Below are positions 7,323 through 12,064 of a stretch of 21,947 nucleotides of DNA, piece after piece. The stretch is from positions 1-21,947 of the IMG/VR virus record IMGVR_UViG_3300015262_000036. One strand, written 5' to 3'. A model generated the notes under the pieces. That model saw nothing but the letters and a program-made list of their open reading frames with translations. It ran no database searches and was not told the DNA's origin. Numbering within the stretch: the stretch's first letter is position 1; every line of letters starts with the position of its first letter. The stretch comes from a virus. The position numbers were made by a program, and so were the translations under genes.

Positions 7323-7631
7323 ATGAAGGTTATCTATTCAGACACTCCGGGCAAAGAGCCTGGGGCTTGCTATCGCCGGCTGGACGAGTTCTTCGGAGTG
7401 ATCAGCGCCGCGAAGGAAGTGGTGGTGGATGGCGACAAGCCGAACATCATCGAAGCCTATAAGCGGGCCGGCATTGCTGTGTCCGGCAGCGCTGACAAGC
7501 GAGCAGATGTCGAAACTGACCCTTTGAAAATGAAGGTCGACGGGCTGAAAGCTTGGTTGACCGGAAAGGGTATCGACTTCCAGGCCGACGCCAAGAAAGA
7601 CGAGCTACTGGCCCTGGTGCCGAAGGAATAA
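7323..7631 (+). CDS. Small head-associated protein with HeH/LEM-like C-terminus
   Basis: 102 aa from ATG 7323, with GGAG at 7313-7316 (six-base spacing). A longer in-frame GTG at 7296 would lie in the hairpin after the capsid gene and is unlikely. Residues 1-60 form a small mixed domain (MKVIYSDTPGKEPG at the start, then VVVDGDKPNIIEAYKRAG). The last 35 residues (MKVDGLKAWLTGKGIDFQ, then KKDELLALV) are a clear helix-extended-loop-helix motif of the HeH/LEM/SAP-like type, a small DNA- or protein-binding fold often found at the end of short phage head-region proteins. Its position between capsid and head-tail adaptor fits a head completion or packaging accessory role, but the exact job is unknown. 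Confidence 0.75.
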   Translation: MKVIYSDTPGKEPGACYRRLDEFFGVISAAKEVVVDGDKPNIIEAYKRAGIAVSGSADKRADVETDPLKMKVDGLKAWLTGKGIDFQADAKKDELLALVPKE

Positions 7632-7641
7632 GGACAAGCAC

Positions 7642-8019
7642 ATGACCGACTACATCACCGTTGCCGACGTTGACACCCTGCTTGGTCCTGGCTGGGCCGG
7701 AACAGGTGATCCGGTCCTTGCTGTGACGATGGCTAACGCCTGGCTCACGGCCAAGATTAATCGCCCCGTTGCCGACCCTACACCTGACGCCGTGAAGCTT
7801 GCGGGCGCGCAGGTGGCGAAAGAGGCGGCGGCGGGTAATTTGTACAAGTCCACGCAGAAGGAAGTGCTGAGCAAGACGGTGTCCGCAACGTCCGGCACGT
7901 CTGTCAGCAAAACCTATGCATCGGGCTCGACCGACTTGTCTGCCGGCGAGAACTTCGCGCTGGCACTGCTTGCCCCATGGACCAAGCGCTCCGGCGTGAT
8001 GATGCTGAAAAGGATCTGA
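7642..8019 (+). CDS. Head-tail adaptor-like protein (DnaT-like ssDNA-binding family name)
   Basis: 125 aa. The start MTDYITVADVDTLLGPGWAG, then a helical segment with AVTMANAWLTAK, a second helix (DAVKLAGAQVAKEAAAGNLY) and a low-complexity Ser/Thr hairpin, ending in LLAPWTKRSG, fits the helical-bundle adaptor proteins that dock to the portal. Databases often label this family 'DnaT-like ssDNA-binding protein', which reflects a domain name rather than evidence of replication activity. Context supports a structural role: it is the first of four small genes (adaptor, stopper, neck, terminator) in the canonical connector order. The ribosome-binding site AAGGA overlaps the previous gene's stop. 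Confidence 0.78.
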   Translation: MTDYITVADVDTLLGPGWAGTGDPVLAVTMANAWLTAKINRPVADPTPDAVKLAGAQVAKEAAAGNLYKSTQKEVLSKTVSATSGTSVSKTYASGSTDLSAGENFALALLAPWTKRSGVMMLKRI

Positions 8020-8021
8020 CC

Positions 8022-8405
8022 ATGGGCATGCGCGATGAGATTCAGGCCGAACTGGCCGAAGCCTTCGACGACGATCTGGCTGATGCTGTATCAGCCTTCG
8101 CTGGCACTTACCAGGGTCCGGGTGTCTATGACCCGGTCACCGAAGAGACAACGGCCGTTCCCGTGACCTACACCGGTCGCGGTGTGCTGGCCAAGTACGA
8201 AACCAAGCGCATCGACAATATCAACATCCTGTCGGGCGACTTGCAGCTGATCGCACTGACCAACGAAGTGACCGACCGGCCTGCCGAGGGCCACACGATA
8301 ACGGCGCCTGACCTGGCCGATCGAGCCAAGAGCATCAGCTACCTGGTCAAAAGCGTGCAGGTTGATCCAGCATCCGCCACCTACCAGATACAGCTGAGGA
8401 AGTGA
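8022..8405 (+). CDS. Head-tail connector (stopper-like) protein
   Basis: 127 aa from ATG 8022, three bases past the adaptor stop, with AAAGGA at 8009-8014 upstream. An in-frame ATG two codons later is an alternative start, and a longer start inside the adaptor gene is unlikely. An N-terminal helix (MRDEIQAELAEAFDDDLADA) is followed by a beta-rich domain (GRGVLAKYETKRIDN, GDLQLIAL, KSVQVDPASATYQIQL). This layout and size fit the phage stopper proteins, small beta-barrels that seal the connector after packaging. Relatives in Pseudomonas phages have, as I recall, sometimes been mislabelled with unrelated enzyme names; nothing here suggests an enzyme. The position between adaptor and neck protein is the main evidence. 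Confidence 0.75.
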   Translation: MGMRDEIQAELAEAFDDDLADAVSAFAGTYQGPGVYDPVTEETTAVPVTYTGRGVLAKYETKRIDNINILSGDLQLIALTNEVTDRPAEGHTITAPDLADRAKSISYLVKSVQVDPASATYQIQLRK

Positions 8406-8408
8406 CCC

Positions 8409-8789
8409 ATGGCCCGAGGATGGAGAGTGCCGCCGAGCCTGTTTATAGGGGTTGTCGAGCAAGACCTTTCGAAGAAGATCAGGACGATCGCTATCCAGCT
8501 TCTCAACGAGATAACCATGCGAATGCCGGTTGATACCGGGCGCGCACGGGCAAACACCATCGTGAGTATCGGCGCTCCGGTCTACCAGGTTCTGGAAAGC
8601 TATGACAAGTCGGGCGGCAACACGATCATGAATGGCGCCTCCCGCCTGAGCGGCCTGGAGCCATACACGGTCGTTTACCTGCAGAACAACCTGCCCTACA
8701 TCGAGAAGCTGGAAGACGGCTACTCGAAACAGGCGCCGGTTGGCATGTTCGGCACAGCATTCAACAGCGTGGCGAGGGCCAACCAATGA
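8409..8789 (+). CDS. Neck / tail completion protein (HK97 gp10-like)
   Basis: 126 aa. The N-terminal helix leads into the motif MPVDTGRARANT (about residues 38-49), the hallmark of the HK97 gp10-like family. A loop region (SYDKSGGNTIMNGASRLSG) and the C-terminal YLQNNLPYIEKLEDGYSKQA segment, with the typical Y-I-x-x-L-E-x-G pattern, follow. These proteins sit at the head-tail junction and help attach or finish the tail. The start is three bases after the stopper gene with GAGGAAG upstream, and the stop overlaps the next gene (ATGA). The length is normal and all family landmarks are present. Confidence 0.87.
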   Translation: MARGWRVPPSLFIGVVEQDLSKKIRTIAIQLLNEITMRMPVDTGRARANTIVSIGAPVYQVLESYDKSGGNTIMNGASRLSGLEPYTVVYLQNNLPYIEKLEDGYSKQAPVGMFGTAFNSVARANQ

Positions 8790-9184
8790 CATTCGAGCAG
8801 ATCCGAAGCATCGTCACCACGCGCATGACGCAGTGGACCGGTATCCCGGCGGCGAGCGTTGATTACCCAAACCCGCCAAAGCCGTTCGATCCTGCAGGTA
8901 AGGCGATATGGGCCAGGCTGGCTGACGTGCCGGGCCTGTCCAACGCGCCCGAGATAGGCCTGACGCCATGCGTGCGCAGAACCGGCGTCATCATCATTCA
9001 GCTGTTCGTCAAGACCTACACCGGCACGCTCGCCATCACCAAAGCGGCTGACACGCTGGTCCAGCACTTCCAGTTCTTCAGCCAGGACGGTTTCGACTGT
9101 TTCGCCGTGTCGACCAACACCGTCGGCGATGATGGTCTTGGCTGGTATCAGGTAAACATCCAGGTTCCCTACCGGGCGCATTGA
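8786..9184 (+). CDS. Tail terminator protein (DUF4128-like)
   Basis: 132 aa, with start overlapping the neck gene stop and GAGGG at 8774-8778. The N-terminal helix (MTFEQIRSIVTTRMTQW) is followed by a beta sheet that includes YPNPPKPFDPAG, then IGLTPCVRRTGVIIIQLFVK and the amphipathic helix AITKAADTLVQHFQFF. The protein ends with a strand (GWYQVNIQVPYRAH). The helix-sheet arrangement and the R-x-G-x-I-x-I-Q-x-F core fit the phage tail terminator family (DUF4128, lambda gpU-like fold). It would cap the tail tube and stop its growth at tape-measure length. It is the last gene of the connector series; a terminator-like hairpin follows. Confidence 0.85.
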   Translation: MTFEQIRSIVTTRMTQWTGIPAASVDYPNPPKPFDPAGKAIWARLADVPGLSNAPEIGLTPCVRRTGVIIIQLFVKTYTGTLAITKAADTLVQHFQFFSQDGFDCFAVSTNTVGDDGLGWYQVNIQVPYRAH

Positions 9185-9206
9185 GCGCAAGTATCAATCA
9201 CACAAG

Positions 9207-9229
9207 AAATCCGACATTGAGCGGATTTT
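9207..9229 (+). terminator. Terminator-like hairpin after the tail terminator gene
   Basis: AAATCCG (9207-9213) pairs with CGGATTT (9222-9228) around an eight-base loop, and the T-run is short (9226-9229, then CTCG). It is weaker than the other three hairpins of this block and would give partial termination at best. It separates the connector genes from the accessory gene at 9249. Confidence 0.5.
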
Positions 9230-9248
9230 CTCGTTCTGGAGCACAGCA

Positions 9249-9734
9249 ATGCAGAGCCACAACTACGTTCCGGGTGTCTCAGGATGGAAGATAGATCAAT
9301 CTGGTCGCCTTGAGTTGAACGACGGTAACCGACGCGTGATTGCTTCCATGATCATGGTCACTACCGCCGGACCAGGGCTGACGAATGATCAGGCCGCCGA
9401 ATCCATCACCGCCGCCGTCACTGAAGAGATTCAGGCGCGAGCACAAGCTGACGCGGTGAGTGCATCACTTATCGGTACGCTGGAAAGCACTATCAATCCA
9501 AAGCCCTTCATTGTTGTCGATGGCGTGACCTACATGAATGAGGCGTTCATCAAGGAATCCTCGATCGGTGTCAAGATCGCTAAGGACTGGTCGGTGAAGG
9601 CGGAGCTGCACAACGGCGATTACGTTGTGGCCGGCATCGGTCTGGGTATTGATTCGCAGTGTCTATTCAGCGCTGAAAAATTCCGGGTCAATTGCATGTG
9701 CGGCGGCGGACCTGCCGGGCTCGCCTCGAAATAA
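9249..9734 (+). CDS. Tail-tip-like accessory protein (permuted miniature of the J-like C-terminus)
   Basis: 161 aa, with GGAG at 9238-9241 seven bases upstream. Residues 2-24 (QSHNYVPGVSGW, then SGRLELN) match residues 957-979 of the J-like tip protein of this phage (QSNNYVAGTTGW, then GTFEIN). Residues 86-101 (PFIVVDGVTYMNEAFI) match J 927-942 (PFAVVGGQVFMNSAYI). Residues 114-148 (WSVKAEL, AGIGLGID, LFSAEKFRVN) match J 874-915 (WSVKMQIS, AGVGLGIE, LVSADRFAIVN). The order is changed: the segment that ends J comes first here. The middle (about 40-85) is an Ala/Glu helical linker of its own. With terminator hairpins on both sides and a place between tail terminator and tail tube genes, it looks like an inserted accessory gene (moron). 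Function is not known; a tail decoration or an adsorption-related role is inference. Confidence 0.75.
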   Translation: MQSHNYVPGVSGWKIDQSGRLELNDGNRRVIASMIMVTTAGPGLTNDQAAESITAAVTEEIQARAQADAVSASLIGTLESTINPKPFIVVDGVTYMNEAFIKESSIGVKIAKDWSVKAELHNGDYVVAGIGLGIDSQCLFSAEKFRVNCMCGGGPAGLASK

Positions 9735-9756
9735 CCGATACATCGATTCAGTAAAC

Positions 9757-9778
9757 CCCGCCATGAGCGGGTTTTTTT
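9757..9778 (+). terminator. Intrinsic terminator before the tail tube gene
   Basis: CCCGC (9757-9761) and GCGGG (9767-9771) enclose the loop CATGA, and seven T follow. CCCGC recurs at 9782-9786 directly after the T-run, so GCGGG could pair there instead. AAAGGAG of the tail tube gene follows at 9789-9795. Confidence 0.8.
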
Positions 9779-9803
9779 ATGCCCGCAGAAAGGAGACATA
9801 CCC

Positions 9804-10733
9804 ATGTCGTCAGGAGCAAAGGTCGCCACGGCCTATGTCGAAGAAGTAACCCAGGGCGTCACGCCCGCAACTGGCTGGAAAGAGCTGATCCGCACCTCAT
9901 TCGGTATCGGCCCAACCCAGAACACCGCAGAAAACAACGAAATCGGCTCTACTCGAATGAGCCAGGGCACTACACCGACTACGGTTGATGTTGCCGGTCC
10001 GATCGGCATGAAGTGGCGCTACGGCGGCGCGGTCGACGACTTCCTGGAGTCGTGCTTCGGTGCGCGCTGGACGGCTGACTCCCTGACCATGGGTAATCAG
10101 CGCATCAGCTACTCGATCGCCTCCTACGCCAGTGACGTGACTGTTGCGTCTGTGGCCCGCGGCGCACAAGTGGCCTCGATGGCCTTCACCTTCGGCACTG
10201 ACAATGATGTGACCATCGACACCACCTTCTCGGCGACCGACTGGGCAGACAAGGCTGACGGTACGAACTTCTTCGTCACGCCAACTCCAGAGCCGGACGG
10301 TCCTCGCTTCAACTTCAAGAACTTCACCGCCCTGACGCTGGATGGCGTGGCTGCTTCGGCAGCTAACGGCACCTGCATCAGTGCAATGTCGCTGACCTTC
10401 GATAACGCGGTCCAGACTCAGCGCTGCCTGGGCTCGGGTGACGCCTTCGCCGGCAGCATCATCCCGACAACCTTCAGTGCCTCCGGCAGCGTCACCGTGG
10501 CCTGGTCTGCCGCTTCCTACGCCTTGTACCGCAAGCAGCGCACCGGTGAGTCGGTAGCCATGAGCTTCACGCTCGAGAACGTAGACGGCGCCTATACGGT
10601 GCTGCTGCCAGAAATGGAAGCGGTCGGCAGCTGGCCGGATGGCGGCGCGACCGACATCATCGAGGTGGAGCTGGCTGTTTCGGCTCGCCGTATCCCGCCA
10701 ACGATCACTCGCGTACCGGCTGTTACGCCTTAA
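9804..10733 (+). CDS. Major tail (tube) protein
   Basis: 309 aa. AAAGGAG at 9789-9795 with eight-base spacing is one of the best ribosome-binding sites in the window, as expected for an abundant product. The start MSSGAKVATAYVEEVTQGVT is followed by GWKELIRTSFGIGPTQNTAE, a beta-rich body with many Ser/Thr/Ala, and the repeated theme A-S-M-A-F-T-F / A-M-S-L-T-F-D-N / A-M-S-F-T-L-E-N, which indicates duplicated beta-sandwich halves. This matches the phage tail tube family of the Phage_tube_2 type. It polymerises around the tape measure to form the tail shaft. The order tail tube, then G/GT chaperones, then tape measure confirms the role. Confidence 0.9.
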   Translation: MSSGAKVATAYVEEVTQGVTPATGWKELIRTSFGIGPTQNTAENNEIGSTRMSQGTTPTTVDVAGPIGMKWRYGGAVDDFLESCFGARWTADSLTMGNQRISYSIASYASDVTVASVARGAQVASMAFTFGTDNDVTIDTTFSATDWADKADGTNFFVTPTPEPDGPRFNFKNFTALTLDGVAASAANGTCISAMSLTFDNAVQTQRCLGSGDAFAGSIIPTTFSASGSVTVAWSAASYALYRKQRTGESVAMSFTLENVDGAYTVLLPEMEAVGSWPDGGATDIIEVELAVSARRIPPTITRVPAVTP

Positions 10734-10747
10734 CCATCAATCACGCA

Positions 10748-10765
10748 GGGGCCTGAAAGGGCCTC
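10748..10765 (+). other. GC-rich hairpin after the tail tube gene
   Basis: GGGGCC (10748-10753) and GGCCTC (10760-10765) form six base pairs with one G-U wobble and loop TGAAAG. No T-run follows. It mirrors the hairpin behind the capsid gene and may protect the 3' end of the tail tube message. Confidence 0.45.
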
Positions 10766-10781
10766 GTTGCTGGGGTACAGA

Positions 10782-11297
10782 ATGACCTTTATTTTGAAAA
10801 AGAAAGATCCGCTAGATATCGTGTCAACGCGATGGATCGAGCCGGCTCCAGGCCTTCGCTTGCAGATCGGATCGTCCGCCCGACCAGGCTACACCAGCGA
10901 CTTCCGACAGATTCAGCGACACCTTGAGTTCGCCTCGCGCCAGATGGGCGTGGGCACTGAAGAGTTCGACATCCTCAAAAAGTCCACGGTCGAAATTCCA
11001 GACCCTGACATTTTGTTCGTCGAGCTGGCGTGCAAGCACCTGATCCTAGACTGGGAAGGTGTTGCAGAGGCAGAAGATCCAGAAACCCCGGCGCCTTATA
11101 CCCCCGCGCGCGGCGTTGTTCTGATCGAGCAGATGCCAGAGGTTTACTTCCTCGCCCTGAATGCCGCCAACGACATTGCCCTGCGTCACAAGGAGCAGGT
11201 GGCCGACACAGTGGAAAAGCCCTTGCCGCCTACCGCTGGGCAGCCGAGTGGGCGGGCCCGGAAAACGAGCGCAAAAGAGAAGTCCGCGAAAAGCTGA
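10782..11297 (+). CDS. Tail assembly chaperone, G-like (0-frame product)
   Basis: 171 aa from ATG 10782 (MTFILKKKDPLDI). An in-frame TTG five codons upstream is possible but has no better ribosome-binding site; GGGG at 10771-10774 serves the ATG. The body (KHLILDWEGVAEAEDPETPA, then YFLALNAANDIALRHKEQVA) is an acidic helical domain like gpG-type chaperones. The last 25 residues (PLPPTAGQPSGRARKTSAKE and KSAKS) are a low-complexity Pro/Lys/Ser tail with the look of a frame that is read only when frameshifting does not occur. In lambda, G and its frameshifted form G-T bind the tape measure and recruit tail tube protein without entering the virion. Its place between tail tube and tape measure is canonical. 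Confidence 0.88.
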   Translation: MTFILKKKDPLDIVSTRWIEPAPGLRLQIGSSARPGYTSDFRQIQRHLEFASRQMGVGTEEFDILKKSTVEIPDPDILFVELACKHLILDWEGVAEAEDPETPAPYTPARGVVLIEQMPEVYFLALNAANDIALRHKEQVADTVEKPLPPTAGQPSGRARKTSAKEKSAKS

Positions 11298-11554
11298 GGG
11301 TTTACATTCCTGAGCCGCCCGAGCTTGATGGTGCAACCACCGATATGCTGGGCGCCTACTACGTCATCAGTCGAGCGCGGCAGTATGTCGGCATGAATGG
11401 GGTTCCGGCCCCTTTGTCGGTCGGAGCGCTCAACGATTACCTGGCAGCCTATGGCGAGCAATATGCGCGCGACGAGTTTGATGCGGTGATATTCGCCCTC
11501 GATGGCGACTTCCTTGAGCGATGGGCTGAAAAGAACAAGCCGTCAGATAAGTAA
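10782..11554 (+). CDS. Tail assembly chaperone G-T fusion by -1 frameshift
   Basis: The T part has no start codon of its own with a ribosome-binding site. Its frame is open from before 11030 to 11554 and overlaps G. A -1 slip at 11213-11219 joins residue 146 of G (ending T-V-E-K) to ALAAYRWAAEWAGPENERK and onward, giving a fusion of about 257 aa. The T section (111 aa) includes REVREKLRVYIPEP and an alpha-helical C-terminus (DEFDAVIFALDGDFLERWAE), plausible for the T domain that contacts tail tube subunits. Frame arithmetic is direct from the sequence; the slip itself is inferred from the slippery motif, the downstream stem and the lambda G/G-T precedent. The ATG at 11345 in the T frame has no ribosome-binding site. 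Confidence 0.8.
11213..11255 (+). promoter_or_regulatory. Candidate -1 programmed frameshift site with stimulatory stem-loop
   Basis: Heptamer G GAA AAG (11213-11219, spaced in the G frame) has the A_AAG tetramer known to favour -1 slipping in bacteria; the A-site Lys codon re-pairs perfectly, the P-site Glu codon with one mismatch. Six bases further, CCGCCTAC (11226-11233) pairs with GTGGGCGG (11248-11255) in eight base pairs with one wobble. The spacing is optimal for a stimulatory structure. Confidence 0.65.
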
Positions 11555-11609
11555 TGCACCCTACATGCTATCGTATGGCCATTGCTTTCTGACTTGCCGG
11601 GGTGGCTCG

Positions 11610-12020
11610 ATGCACATTCTCATAGGGTTGATTGTTGTTGTCGCGGCGCTGATATTCGCGCCTTGGCTGGTGGCTATCGCTGTCGGCGTGATGGCGAGCT
11701 ACTGGGCTTTCGGTCTGATCATCTTCGTCCTGGTGGCCTGCTGGGTGCTTGCTCCACAGGTTGTTCGCATGATTCGCCGACAATCCTTTGCGGCTGGCGG
11801 GTACTGCGGAAGCCCGGACTACAAGCCTGGCGAGATCCTTGGTCGAGTTAGTCCGGTGGCTCCCTTCTCTGCTCCAGTAGCGCCCGCCAAGCCAGTCGCG
11901 AAATCTGAGGCGCCGTCGCCAGTCACTCGCCTTTCGCCCTGCGGCGCATGCGGCGAGCCAATCAAGAAGCACAGCATGTACTGTCCAAGCTGCGGGGGAG
12001 ATCCCCGAGCCAAAAAATAA
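11610..12020 (+). CDS. Two-helix membrane protein with C-terminal zinc ribbon (accessory gene)
   Basis: 136 aa from ATG 11610, with GGGG at 11599-11602. The open frame extends further upstream, but that part overlaps the G-T gene and has no good start. Residues 3-27 and 31-52 are two strongly hydrophobic helices with almost no gap. A basic stretch (RMIRRQ) and a Pro/Ala/Ser-rich linker (about 78-108) follow. The C-terminal zinc ribbon has C111, C114, C125 and C128 (CGACGEPIKKHSMYCPSCGG). With the basic stretch inside, the ribbon would face the cytoplasm. This is not a usual tail gene. It sits alone between the chaperone and the tape measure and is followed by a terminator, so it looks like an accessory gene carried for the host or for superinfection control. 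That role is inference. Confidence 0.75.
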   Translation: MHILIGLIVVVAALIFAPWLVAIAVGVMASYWAFGLIIFVLVACWVLAPQVVRMIRRQSFAAGGYCGSPDYKPGEILGRVSPVAPFSAPVAPAKPVAKSEAPSPVTRLSPCGACGEPIKKHSMYCPSCGGDPRAKK

Positions 12021-12025
12021 ACAAG

Positions 12026-12047
12026 ACCCGCTCCGGCGGGTTTTTTT
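12026..12047 (+). terminator. Intrinsic terminator before the tape measure gene
   Basis: ACCCGC (12026-12031) and GCGGGT (12036-12041) close on a TCCG loop, so the loop is C(UNCG)G-like and very stable. The T-run occupies 12041-12047. CGCC at 12049-12052 after the T-run can pair with GGCG at 12035-12038. It lies six bases after the stop of the zinc-ribbon gene. Confidence 0.85.
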
Positions 12048-12064
12048 ACGCCCAGGAAAAAGCC

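Noticed and set aside
7642-8019. Reading the adaptor gene as a replication (DnaT) protein
   Set aside because: The database name derives from a domain label; gene order and size point to a head-tail connector.
11345-11554. Independent start of the T chaperone at ATG 11345
   Set aside because: No Shine-Dalgarno motif upstream, and it would remove the first 42 codons of a clearly coding T region; frameshifting explains the frame better.
11566-11574. TGCTATCGT as extended -10 element of a private promoter for the zinc-ribbon gene
   Set aside because: Only four of six bases fit the -10 consensus and no -35-like hexamer lies 16-18 bases upstream; the signal is too weak to annotate.
11948-12064. 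N-terminal extension of the tape measure protein by 39 codons
   Set aside because: It would run through the zinc-ribbon coding end and the intrinsic terminator; ATG 12065 has its own AGGA site.
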